Notes: generated from the sequence alone by a model not told the origin. Positions 16,319 to 24,193 are shown, counted from the stretch's first letter. The stretch: DNA of 61,227 bases from an uncultured Parabacteroides sp. (GCA_937894065.1 CALCST010000012.1:1-61227); one strand, 5' to 3'. Numbers and translations: made by a program.

Positions 16319-17887
16319 TTATTTGTTATTGTATTCACAAACTACTCGGAAGCCAATTCCTTTGATGTCTGAATACCACCAAATACTTTTTGGCTGCTGA
16401 GGATCTGTCTTAAGCCACAAATCATGCTGAGTACATCCTCGAGATGCACATCTTACATCTGCTGCATCAGATGTATAGTTACCTCCTCTGACTACCCATT
16501 CTGTACCTTCTGTTACCAATGGATTTGTCACATTGTCGCCACTCTTCTTATATGCTTCAGGGTCGTATTTATCAGCGCAATATTCCAATACGTTACCCAG
16601 CATATTTTTCAGACCGAATGGATTTGCTTTTACAGTTTCCGGATCCTGTGTCTTATTCTGGCTGTTTTTAGCATAAATTACATATGAACTTATGCTGTCA
16701 GTTTTAGCTGCAAAGAATTTTCTCCAGAAACCTTGGTCTGAGAAATCAGAAGGATCACCACTGAAGAAGTATGGAGTTTCGCTGCCGCCTCTGGCTGCAT
16801 ATTCCCATTCAGCTTCTGTTGGGAGTCTATATTTCTTACCAGTCTTTTTAGACAACCATTGACAGAATGTTTCTGCAGCATAATGAGTCATAGTAATAGC
16901 TGGTCTGTTTCCGCCGCCCCAACCTTGATCCGGGAATCCGAATGGAGGAGTAGGTCCTGAAATAGCATCAACATTAGGATCACTGTTGTTTGCATAAACA
17001 GTTTCAGGCGGAGTTCTACCTTCACTCATTGTATTTCCATAGAATGCCCAATACTGATCCCAAGTAACTTCCAGCTCTGCCATGAAGAACTGGTCAACAG
17101 TAACTGTACGAACAGGGCTTTCATCATCCTTATGGAAATCTTCACTTTCAGGGCTACCCATTTTAAATGTTCCGCCAGGAATAGCTTTCATATTGAAAGA
17201 AACCGCTGTTCCTGGAATTTGTTCTGTATAGTCTTCGAATGAAGTTACAGTTGTTGCTTCTTTGAAGAATTTACTTGTGTCAACTGCAGCAGCAGCTTCC
17301 AATCCCGGAATACCACTCATTTTTGAATGATTATAATTAGGATTGTAATGTCCGGCGTCAAGGTGACAGCTTATACATTGCAAATCTAATTTCTTTTCAT
17401 TCTCATCATAATATAGATGGGCTGTGATTCCATCATTTGTTATTCCTTCTGGGAACAGATTCTGATGACATTCTTTACAAGATTCGTTAGGAATATATTT
17501 TATGGCATGTTCCAGCTCAGATTTTTGTTCCCAGTTAAAGTCTGCACTGTCCTTTGTCAGATAAGACCAAGCATCAGTAAGACCAAGTTTTAATTTCGCA
17601 GAATAATGATCCCAAGTCTGGCTCTGAGGCGGAAGATGGCAGTCAACGCAATGCGTCAATACTCCACTACCATTATTGACATGCTTTGATAATTTCCAGC
17701 TGTCATATACATGCGGGTGTACGTGGCACATCATACAAGATTCATCACTTGAGAAATATACAGATGTCTTATATGCTCCTATCATTACACCAGCACCAAG
17801 CACAATACCTATGCCGAGTATGAATTTTTTAGAAGAAAAAAAGTTGTTTTTTTTCTTTATGTTTTCAAAGTTGTTATTTGTAGTCAT
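16319..17887 (-). CDS. NapC/NrfH-like tetraheme cytochrome c fused to a SUMF1/FGE-like domain
   Basis: A 522-residue fusion (ATG at 17887; a TTG 6 bp upstream is also in frame). Residues 21-40 form one membrane helix. Residues 50-190 carry four CxxCH heme motifs (C51-H55, C80-H84, C137-H141, C171-H175), as in the NapC/NirT/NrfH quinol-oxidising family. Residues about 215-520 are a formylglycine-generating-enzyme-like fold (MKAIPGGTFKMGSPESED, YRLPTEAEWEYAARGG, FGLKNMLGNVLEYCAD, RGGNYTSDAADVRCASR, GFRVV). The paired Cys of true FGE (CxxxxC before RxAAR) is not evident, so the domain may bind sugar or protein or be a non-FGE iron enzyme. It should face the periplasm. It is directly upstream of the Tat-exported Gfo/Idh gene. 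Confidence 0.85.
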   Translation of the reverse strand: MTTNNNFENIKKKNNFFSSKKFILGIGIVLGAGVMIGAYKTSVYFSSDESCMMCHVHPHVYDSWKLSKHVNNGSGVLTHCVDCHLPPQSQTWDHYSAKLKLGLTDAWSYLTKDSADFNWEQKSELEHAIKYIPNESCKECHQNLFPEGITNDGITAHLYYDENEKKLDLQCISCHLDAGHYNPNYNHSKMSGIPGLEAAAAVDTSKFFKEATTVTSFEDYTEQIPGTAVSFNMKAIPGGTFKMGSPESEDFHKDDESPVRTVTVDQFFMAELEVTWDQYWAFYGNTMSEGRTPPETVYANNSDPNVDAISGPTPPFGFPDQGWGGGNRPAITMTHYAAETFCQWLSKKTGKKYRLPTEAEWEYAARGGSETPYFFSGDPSDFSDQGFWRKFFAAKTDSISSYVIYAKNSQNKTQDPETVKANPFGLKNMLGNVLEYCADKYDPEAYKKSGDNVTNPLVTEGTEWVVRGGNYTSDAADVRCASRGCTQHDLWLKTDPQQPKSIWWYSDIKGIGFRVVCEYNNK

Positions 17888-17890
17888 GCA

Positions 17891-17898
17891 CAAATGTA
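17891..17898 (-). promoter_or_regulatory. -7 element abutting the cytochrome-SUMF1 start
   Basis: The complement of CAAATGTA is TACATTTG, a perfect TAnnTTTG. It ends only 3 bp before the ATG at 17887, so a transcript from it would have almost no leader. A CAAA at 17922-17925 (TTTG on minus) is 23 bp away, slightly long for a -33 box. It may instead be chance. Confidence 0.3.
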
Positions 17899-17923
17899 AT
17901 TTTTATGGTATTTCATGTTAGCA

Positions 17924-17984
17924 AAAATCGGGAATAAAAATACTAATTTCCAAATAAAGGAAAAAAGATTTTATCCCCGATTTT
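17924..17984 (-). terminator. Hairpin between beta-galactosidase and cytochrome-SUMF1 genes
   Basis: AAAATCGGGAATAAAA (17924-17939) and TTTTATCCCCGATTTT (17969-17984) form 16-bp arms with one mismatch. An inner small hairpin (TTTCC/GGAAA) sits in the loop. It follows the minus-strand beta-galactosidase stop at 18019 and precedes the next minus-strand gene, so it is probably a terminator or an attenuator of read-through. Confidence 0.55.
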
Positions 17985-18018
17985 CTAAAAGTAGTTATAA
18001 TTTAACTTTTTTAACCAA

Positions 18019-21000
18019 TTACAGTTTGTTCTGAATAGGTTTTATTATGAAACTAAATGTATAATCACCATATGGAATTCTGTATTCTGGTAAAGGTAAC
18101 TGTCCCCAACTGTTAACACATCCCAGTCCCATCTGAACTTTGTCAATTGTCAAATTGATATAATTTACTTTTGGAACCTGAGGTGAATGTCTTTGGTCTT
18201 TTTCCAAACCTTCATCCAATGATTCAATAGAATACTGCAATGCTGAAGCTGTGAACGGAGCATCTGCTACAAGCTGAATACCGTTTCCTCCGGCATTAGT
18301 CTGGTTCCACCAACGGATGTCTGTCTTACTTCCATTTTCCTGTGGACGAATGTAAGAATAGAACTGCTCGTCAACAGTTTGTTTGTATTTGCCCAAATCA
18401 GTTGCATTGTTTCTGTCTGAATAATTTTCAATAGGACCACGTCCGTAATACTGGATATGAGCCAATGATTTATTCAGTTTCATTTGCATACCAAATCTGA
18501 ACATATCTGAAACATTTGCAGACTTGTCAGCTTTGAGAGCTTGTGTTACCTGAACAGCACCTTCATTATTTATAATGTATGTCAATTCCAATTTACCTGA
18601 AACAGATGGCATGTCATAAGTAGCATTAACTTTAACCATACCGTTTTCAGTTGTAGCCTTCAAATCATTAAGCTTCATTTCTGGATTCTTCCATACAATG
18701 TATTTCTTTTGCAAACCAGCCCCCATGTCATTGTCTGTCGGAGCTCTCCAGAAGTTAGGAGTAAGATGAGTTTCATCTTCCATTATTGACTGACCGTTTA
18801 CATTATATAAACTCATGAATCCATTCTTTCTGTCAAAATCAATTTCAAAATTCTCTCCTTCAACTATTAGATAGAAATGGTCATTGTCTTTGATTGTCGG
18901 AGCTGGATTCTGATAGTTTGTTGTTCCTTCATTAGCCAATTTCAATTCCGGAGCCTTGTATGGGCGAACTGCCAATTGATTTTTAGCAACTGTATAACCT
19001 GCTGGTAAAAGGTTGGCAGCTTTCTTAAGTTTGAATGAAACATTCAACAATATTTCAGCATTCTTGCACTTGCAAGCGCATTCGCAATTTTCGTCAAGAG
19101 AATAACCAAGTTTCTGCTCAACAGTTTGTTGAGGTTTAACATTCAAATCATTAATGATGCCTTTCTGTACTTCTTCACCGTTAGCAAGCAAACTCCATTC
19201 AGCATAGTAATTGCTCAAATCAGTAAAGAAGTTTTCGTTATATATGCTGATTACACCTTTTTGCAAGTCAACAGGTTTAACCCAAATAGACTGATAATAG
19301 TGTCCCACTTCATACATGTGTGGATTCGGATTTCTGTCCGGATTAATCAGACCATTGTCCATGAAGTTGTTGTCAGATGCATCATAACGGTTGAAATCTC
19401 CACCATATGCATATATTTCGACACCATTCTTATCTTTCCATCTCAATGACTGATCAACGAAATCCCAAATAAAACCTCCTTGATAATTAGGATACTTGCG
19501 GATTAAATCCCAATATTCTTTGAATCCACCTTGTGAGTTACCCATTGCGTGAGCGTATTCACATTGGATAAGAGGCTTGTCCTTGTGTGTCTGGCAATAT
19601 TCTTCACTACGTTTGTAGTCATAATACATAGGACAGAAGATATCCGTGAATTCGTTCATACGAGCCTGCTCATATTGAACAGCACGTGATTTATCTTCAT
19701 TCTTAATCCATTTGTAGCATTCTTCAAAGTTTGGACCGAATCCGGCTTCATTACCCAAAGACCAGAAAATAATTGATGGATGGTTGAAACCTCTCTGAAC
19801 ATTACGCTGGTTTCTTTCCATGTGAGCTTTTGCATATGCCGGATTTTTAGCCAAAGTCTCTTCGTCATATCCCATACCGTGAGATTCGATATTAGCTTCA
19901 GCAACAACATAAATACCATATTTGTCGCAAAGGTCATACCAAAGGTTATTGTCTGGATAGTGACAAGTACGTACAGCATTGATATTAAACTCTTTCATTC
20001 GTTTGATATCTTGAATCATACGTTCCTTGGAAATGACGTATCCTTTGTCAGGGTCCATTTCATGTCTGTTGGCTCCTTTGAACAATACAGCTTGGCCATT
20101 AACAAGAATCTGTCCGTTCTTAAGTTCTATCTTTCGGAAACCAACATTGACCGGGATAGATTCCAAAGTCTTGTCACCATTTGTAAGTGTTGCAACCAAT
20201 TTATATAAATATGGAGATTCTGCACTCCACTTTTGAGGATTACTTACACTTATAGTAGCTTTTTGTTTTCCAGAACCTTTAACTTCAGTTGTAGCAACTT
20301 CTTTTCCTGATTTGTCAAGAAGCTTTAGGTTTACAGTTCCAGAACCTTTCATCTGAAGGTCAATAGCAAGTGTACCGTCTTTATATTGCGCATCCAAGTC
20401 TGGAGTAACTCTGATATCTTGAATGTGTGTCGTATTTCTTGTATATAAATAACAATCTCTACCTACACCGGAAAGGCGAAGGAAATCCTGGTCTTCCAGA
20501 TATGTTCCATCACACCAGCGGAACACTTGGAAAGCAATCAGGTTTTTGCCAGGTTTAAGATATTTAGTCAGATTGAACTCAGCTTCAAGTTTGCTGTCTT
20601 CGCTATATCCAACAAATTTACCGTTCACCCATAAATACATATTGGAAGTAACAGAACCGAAATGAGCAATAATTTCTTTCCCTTTCCAGTCTGCTGGAAT
20701 AGTAATCTCACGTCTGTAAGAACCAACATGGTTGTTCACTGTCGGTACTTGTGGAGGATTGTTCTTGAATTGGCTTCTCCAAGCGTAACCTACGTTTACA
20801 TAAATAGGGTCGCCATATCCGTTAAGTTCCCAGATACCTGGAACTTTCATATCGCCCCAACCTTTGTCGTTGAAGTCGGTTTTGAAAAAGTCTGTAGGTC
20901 TCTGGTCTGCATGTTCAACCCAGTTGAATTTCCAGTTTCCGTTCAAAGTGAGATAATTTTCAGAGTTTACTTTATCTCCTTTCAATGCTTCTTCATACCC

Positions 21001-21135
21001 TTCATAAGCAAAGTAACTGGTATGCATAGGAGCACGATTGATTTGGTTGACATTAGGATCCAACCATTCATTTTGCTGAGCAAAAGCTGTTAAGCCTGTA
21101 AATGCTAACGCGCATGTTAAAATTCTACGTTTCAT
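18019..21135 (-). CDS. GH2 beta-galactosidase (LacZ type), secreted
   Basis: A 1038-residue glycoside hydrolase family 2 enzyme with an N-terminal signal peptide (cleavage after TAFA), so periplasmic or surface-facing. Domains in order: GH2 sugar-binding N (about 30-220), immunoglobulin-like GH2 (225-335), TIM barrel (340-630), a DUF4981-like sandwich, and the Bgal_small_N domain (750-1030). The acid/base Glu lies in FWSLGNEAGFGPN (about 461) and the nucleophile Glu in PLIQCEYAHAMGNS (about 524). The length and the EIDFDRKNG.. small domain fit LacZ-type beta-galactosidases. An unusual Cys-rich stretch (CECACKCKNAE, about residue 690) interrupts the linker after the barrel. A divergent LuxR-type regulator lies upstream. 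Confidence 0.92.
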   Translation of the reverse strand: MKRRILTCALAFTGLTAFAQQNEWLDPNVNQINRAPMHTSYFAYEGYEEALKGDKVNSENYLTLNGNWKFNWVEHADQRPTDFFKTDFNDKGWGDMKVPGIWELNGYGDPIYVNVGYAWRSQFKNNPPQVPTVNNHVGSYRREITIPADWKGKEIIAHFGSVTSNMYLWVNGKFVGYSEDSKLEAEFNLTKYLKPGKNLIAFQVFRWCDGTYLEDQDFLRLSGVGRDCYLYTRNTTHIQDIRVTPDLDAQYKDGTLAIDLQMKGSGTVNLKLLDKSGKEVATTEVKGSGKQKATISVSNPQKWSAESPYLYKLVATLTNGDKTLESIPVNVGFRKIELKNGQILVNGQAVLFKGANRHEMDPDKGYVISKERMIQDIKRMKEFNINAVRTCHYPDNNLWYDLCDKYGIYVVAEANIESHGMGYDEETLAKNPAYAKAHMERNQRNVQRGFNHPSIIFWSLGNEAGFGPNFEECYKWIKNEDKSRAVQYEQARMNEFTDIFCPMYYDYKRSEEYCQTHKDKPLIQCEYAHAMGNSQGGFKEYWDLIRKYPNYQGGFIWDFVDQSLRWKDKNGVEIYAYGGDFNRYDASDNNFMDNGLINPDRNPNPHMYEVGHYYQSIWVKPVDLQKGVISIYNENFFTDLSNYYAEWSLLANGEEVQKGIINDLNVKPQQTVEQKLGYSLDENCECACKCKNAEILLNVSFKLKKAANLLPAGYTVAKNQLAVRPYKAPELKLANEGTTNYQNPAPTIKDNDHFYLIVEGENFEIDFDRKNGFMSLYNVNGQSIMEDETHLTPNFWRAPTDNDMGAGLQKKYIVWKNPEMKLNDLKATTENGMVKVNATYDMPSVSGKLELTYIINNEGAVQVTQALKADKSANVSDMFRFGMQMKLNKSLAHIQYYGRGPIENYSDRNNATDLGKYKQTVDEQFYSYIRPQENGSKTDIRWWNQTNAGGNGIQLVADAPFTASALQYSIESLDEGLEKDQRHSPQVPKVNYINLTIDKVQMGLGCVNSWGQLPLPEYRIPYGDYTFSFIIKPIQNKL

Positions 21136-21170
21136 GGTAAAGATTTGTTGATGATTTAATGTTTACTTAG

Positions 21171-21178
21171 CAAATATA
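21171..21178 (-). promoter_or_regulatory. -7 element of the beta-galactosidase gene
   Basis: The complement of CAAATATA is TATATTTG, a perfect TAnnTTTG, 35 bp upstream of the start codon at 21135. The -33 element is not clear. Confidence 0.4.
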
Positions 21179-21272
21179 CGCTATACATTTTTATAAAAGA
21201 AAAAAACAATAAAAAAAGTTCAAAAAAAGGATTGGTATATTCCGTTGTTATAAAAAACTGAAAATATCATAG

Positions 21273-22040
21273 TTAACATATTATACCAAGGTCTTTTGCA
21301 ACTCTGCACGCTTCAATAGAGTTTTTTACTTTTAGTTTGCCTAAGATTTCTTGTCGGTGTCTGCTCACGGTGTTTATGCTTATAGATAAATATTCAGCAA
21401 TATTTTTGCTCATCAAACCTTTATCTATAAGTTTCAATATTTGTATTTCCCTTTCAGATAAAATTTTCGGGCATTTTCTTTTCCCCATTTCTGTTATATC
21501 TCCCGTTGCTGAATTAACCAAAATACTATTATATGGAATGTCTGATATTAGAGGGTAATATAAACACAGAGCTAGCCATAAACTGTTGTCAACCGGAGAT
21601 GAAACATAAAATATCCTATGTACAACAGGTATGAAATTCCCGTTTTTATCTCTCATCCTTAATTTATTTATAAGATAATAATCGGGACGCTTTCTTTTAG
21701 GAAGGTGTCTTATGAAATGGAAGAATCTTAACTCTTGCAGATATTTATTGTATAAATCTTCGGGGAAAATAAGATCTAGTATTTCTTTTTCCCAAATAGA
21801 ATCGATTCTGTTTCCTTCACCGGGAATACTCTTTAATCCTAATGTGCTTGAAAAATTACCGTGATATATATAGCTTTTGTTTGATTGCATGTCGCTCAAT
21901 ACGGAAATGGAATTTTCTATTTCCGAATAACCTTTTGCTATTGTTTTATATTTATCCAGTTCTTTGTTATATATAACTTTCTCAAAAGAAGAAAAACTTT
22001 GTTGAGATAGCTCATCATTCAATTTGTCCGCTATATCCAT
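21273..22040 (-). CDS. LuxR-type transcription regulator with PAS-like N-terminus
   Basis: A 255-residue regulator. The C-terminal HTH (about 193-250; LSEREIQILKLIDKGLMSK, IAEYLSISINTVSRHRQEI) is a LuxR/GerE domain. The N-terminal 185 residues include a PAS-like stretch (LGLKSIPGEGNRIDSIWEKEI, LRMRDKNGNFIPVVHRIFYVSS), a layout common in Bacteroides LuxR proteins. It lies upstream of, and on the same strand as, the beta-galactosidase, and its promoter overlaps that of the plus-strand acetyltransferase. It may control one or both neighbours. Confidence 0.8.
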   Translation of the reverse strand: MDIADKLNDELSQQSFSSFEKVIYNKELDKYKTIAKGYSEIENSISVLSDMQSNKSYIYHGNFSSTLGLKSIPGEGNRIDSIWEKEILDLIFPEDLYNKYLQELRFFHFIRHLPKRKRPDYYLINKLRMRDKNGNFIPVVHRIFYVSSPVDNSLWLALCLYYPLISDIPYNSILVNSATGDITEMGKRKCPKILSEREIQILKLIDKGLMSKNIAEYLSISINTVSRHRQEILGKLKVKNSIEACRVAKDLGIIC

Positions 22041-22061
22041 GCAAATTGGTTATTTATAATT

Positions 22062-22101
22062 ATTGTGCTTATTGTTTTAACAATCTACATTTGCAAAAGT
22101 A
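22062..22101. promoter_or_regulatory. Overlapping opposed promoters (luxR-type gene versus maa)
   Basis: Two perfect -7 boxes abut head to head. TACATTTG (22086-22093) reads right toward the acetyltransferase, with ATTG at 22062-22065 and a 20-bp spacer. TACTTTTG (complement of 22094-22101) reads left toward the LuxR-type gene. Each start site would lie inside the other's -7 box, so polymerase binding should be mutually exclusive. The left-reading -33 element is not obvious. Confidence 0.5.
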
Positions 22102-22120
22102 ATGAAAAACGTAATCAAGA

Positions 22121-22678
22121 ATGGAAACTGAAAAAGAAAAGTGTCATAGAGGTTTACTTTATGATGCCAATAATGATAAAGAGCTATTGGCTGAACGACA
22201 AGTTTGTAAGGATATTTGTTATGAATATAATCAGCTCCATCCGTCAGAACTGGAAAAAAGAGAAGAAATAATAAAACATTTGTTTGGAAAAACAGGAGAT
22301 AAGTTTTTGATTGAACAGCCTTTTTATTGTGATTATGGCTATAATATAGAAATTGGTGAAAATTTCTATGCCAATGTCAATTGTGTGATACTTGACGGTG
22401 CAAAAGTCCGTTTTGGTGATAATGTTTTTGTTGCGCCAAATTGTGGATTCTACACCGCAGGACATCCTTTTGATGTTAAGCAGAGAAATGACGGGTTGGA
22501 ATATGCCTATCCGATTACTATAGGAAATAATGTATGGATTGGAGCTCAGGTGTGTGTATTGCCCGGAGTTACAATAGGCGATAATTGTGTTATTGGGGCC
22601 GGAAGTGTTGTTACTAAAGATATTCCAACAAATTCGCTGGCTGTTGGAAATCCTTGTAAGGTTATAAGGAAAATATAG
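22121..22678 (+). CDS. maa: Maltose O-acetyltransferase-like hexapeptide transferase
   Basis: A cytoplasmic sugar O-acetyltransferase (185 aa) of the LacA/Maa/NodL family, moving acetyl from acetyl-CoA to a sugar hydroxyl. It has the N-terminal Maa helix pair (METEKEKCHRGLLYDANND), then left-handed beta-helix hexapeptide repeats (IEIGENFYANVNCVILDGAKVRF, ITIGNNVWIGAQVCVLPGV). The catalytic His is in YTAGHPFD, and the family ending is NSLAVGNPCKVIR. Its length is typical. Its promoter overlaps that of the divergent LuxR-type gene. A palindromic 22-bp array starts within 30 bp of its stop codon. Confidence 0.88.
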   Translation: METEKEKCHRGLLYDANNDKELLAERQVCKDICYEYNQLHPSELEKREEIIKHLFGKTGDKFLIEQPFYCDYGYNIEIGENFYANVNCVILDGAKVRFGDNVFVAPNCGFYTAGHPFDVKQRNDGLEYAYPITIGNNVWIGAQVCVLPGVTIGDNCVIGAGSVVTKDIPTNSLAVGNPCKVIRKI

Positions 22679-22682
22679 AAAA

Positions 22683-22792
22683 GATGTCAATCAAAATATC
22701 GGCTCACCTAGGTGGTTCAATCAGCTCACCTAGGTGGATTGATTAACTCACCTAGGTGAATCAATTGGCTCACCTAGGTGAATCGGTTTTGA
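22683..22792. repeat. Periodic palindromic array 1 (CACCTAGGTG, period 22)
   Basis: The 10-bp palindrome CACCTAGGTG occurs at 22705, 22727, 22749 and 22771, exactly 22 bp apart, each preceded by CT. The 12-bp spacers between cores are AT-rich variants of each other (TTCAATCA, ATTGATTA, AATCAATT) and are partly complementary between neighbours. A decayed extra spacer (22683-22704, ending in GGCT) precedes unit 1. It lies between maa and the DUF1349 gene. It is not a CRISPR: units are too short and no cas genes are present. Confidence 0.9.
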
Positions 22793-22977
22793 GATGCCTA
22801 TCATGTGATATTTTTAATAAGAAAAAGAGATATTTTTATAGTTATAATCTCAGGGTTTATTGGAATATATGATATTCTCGGGTTATAAACTTCCTGATGT
22901 TATATATTATATAATGTAACTTCCGGTAATTTCGGTTTGAAAACTAAAATAATGTTTAATATAAAACTGTTGTGGAA

Positions 22978-23631
22978 ATGACAAAAAAATTATTTGTGGG
23001 CTTGATGCTCTTGTTTGTATCTCAGTTATCTTTTTCTCAAACATTAGAGAAAATGCAGTGGTTCAATGAACCTGAAAAATGGGAAATTAAAGATAAAACT
23101 CTGTCAATGTTTGTAACTCCGCAAAGTGACTATTGGCGTATTTCTCATTATGGTTTCACTGTTGATGACGCACCTTTCTATTATGCAAATTATGGAGGAG
23201 AGTTTGAAGCTAAAGTGAAAATCACTGGAAAATACAAATCCCGTTTTGATCAGGCAGGACTGATGATTCGTATTGACCATGAGAATTATATCAAGGCAGG
23301 AATTGAATTTGTTGATGGTAAATATAATTTGAGTACTGTTGTTACTCATAAAACATCTGATTGGAGCGTGATTACTCTCGACGAATCAATTCCTTATATA
23401 TGGATAAAAGCAGTAAGACGTTTGGATGCAATCGAGATTTTCTATTCGTTTGATGATAAGGAATATGTTATGATGCGTAATGCCTGGATGAAAGATAATA
23501 CTCCTGTTCAGATAGGTGTTATGGCTGCTTGTCCGGACGGCGACGGATTTGAGGTAACTTTCGAGCATTTTAAAGTTAAGCATCTTCCGGATATGAGGAG
23601 ATTGGAATGGCTTAAGAATAACGCAGAGTAA
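22978..23631 (+). CDS. DUF1349 (concanavalin A-like) secreted protein
   Basis: A 217-residue secreted protein. The ATG at 22978 (MTKKLFVGLMLLFVSQLSFSQ) gives a clean signal peptide; the frame also opens with GTG two codons earlier. The body matches the DUF1349 / concanavalin A-like glucanase fold (FVTPQSDYWRISHYGFTVDDAPFYY, DQAGLMIRIDHENYIKAGIEFVDG, IGVMAACPDGDGFEVTFEHFKV). Relatives are carbohydrate-binding or uncharacterised. It is flanked on both sides by palindromic arrays with the same 22-bp period but different core sequences. Confidence 0.85.
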   Translation: MTKKLFVGLMLLFVSQLSFSQTLEKMQWFNEPEKWEIKDKTLSMFVTPQSDYWRISHYGFTVDDAPFYYANYGGEFEAKVKITGKYKSRFDQAGLMIRIDHENYIKAGIEFVDGKYNLSTVVTHKTSDWSVITLDESIPYIWIKAVRRLDAIEIFYSFDDKEYVMMRNAWMKDNTPVQIGVMAACPDGDGFEVTFEHFKVKHLPDMRRLEWLKNNAE

Positions 23632-23717
23632 TATTTTGTTTTTATATCATTATTATAACCGGTTGAGGCATATATGTTCTTGGCCGGTTTTTTGTTTTTA
23701 TGCATGTTTGGATTTTC

Positions 23718-23828
23718 TTCCGTATGTAACGGGATTTTCTTTCGGAAGAAAAACAAATTACTTCCGAATGTAAATGGATTTCCTTCCGTAAGTAATTGGG
23801 GCTTTCTTCCGAAGGAAAAACGTGTTTT
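23718..23828. repeat. Periodic palindromic array 2 (TTCCG core, period 22)
   Basis: TTCCG-type cores occur at 23718, 23740 (as TTTCGG), 23762, 23784 and 23807, spaced 22, 22, 22 and 23 bp. Each core is a full or partial palindrome of TTCCGnAnGGAA type (for example TTCCGAAGGAA at 23807). Spacers are A/T and G/T rich. It lies between the DUF1349 gene and the leucine leader. It has the same architecture as array 1 with an unrelated core. Confidence 0.85.
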
Positions 23829-23960
23829 TCTCTATAAGGAAATGTTTTAGATTGGAGTTATGTATTTATTAATTGTATGTTTGTGTTTTTAAAATATAGA
23901 ATATATAGTGGTATTTCTTATATTTTATTTCAAAAATGCGAAAAAAACTTACGGATTTGT

Positions 23961-23990
23961 TTTGATGTTTTAAAAAAGGCTGTATCTTTG
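23961..23990 (+). promoter_or_regulatory. Promoter of the leucine operon
   Basis: TTTG (23961-23964), an 18-bp spacer, then TATCTTTG (23983-23990). It lies 22 bp before the leader peptide ATG and 200 bp before leuA, as expected for an attenuated operon. Confidence 0.65.
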
Positions 23991-24012
23991 CAGTGGTTTA
24001 AAAAATGGAAAT

Positions 24013-24087
24013 ATGAAACAGACACGATTGCATAATCTATTGAATACATTGGGTATTATTCTACTCTGGCAACAGGATAGGAAGTGA
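24013..24087 (+). CDS. Leucine operon leader peptide
   Basis: A 24-codon reading frame from ATG at 24013 to TGA at 24085. It holds 6 Leu codons (residues 6, 9, 10, 13, 17, 18) and 2 Ile codons (15, 16), with the run L-G-I-I-L-L just before the end. It sits directly after a good promoter and 35 bp before an intrinsic terminator, upstream of leuA. This is the classical design of a leader peptide whose translation senses charged tRNA-Leu (and possibly tRNA-Ile). Confidence 0.8.
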   Translation: MKQTRLHNLLNTLGIILLWQQDRK

Positions 24088-24164
24088 GTTTGTGCATATA
24101 AGTGTTTGGATAAAGTTATAATAAAGCCTTTCTCGCTTCCTGCGGTGAAAGGCTTTTTATTTTG
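24080..24164 (+). promoter_or_regulatory. Attenuator of the leucine operon (antiterminator and terminator)
   Basis: Terminator: AAAGCCTTTC (24123-24132) and GAAAGGCTTT (24147-24156), a perfect 10-bp stem followed by TTATTTT. Alternative pairing: GGAAGTGAG (24080-24088), which covers the leader stop codon, can pair along 9 bp (one G-U) with CTCGCTTCC (24132-24140), the terminator loop and the end of its left arm. A ribosome stalled at the Leu/Ile codons leaves 24080-24088 free, favouring the second pairing and read-through. A ribosome at the stop codon covers it and allows termination. Confidence 0.75.
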
Positions 24165-24193
24165 TAATAAAGAGATAAAAAACATATACTACT

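Noticed and set aside
22683..23828. CRISPR arrays
   Set aside because: Units of 22 bp with 10-12-bp spacers that resemble each other, no unique spacers of about 30 bp, and no cas genes nearby.
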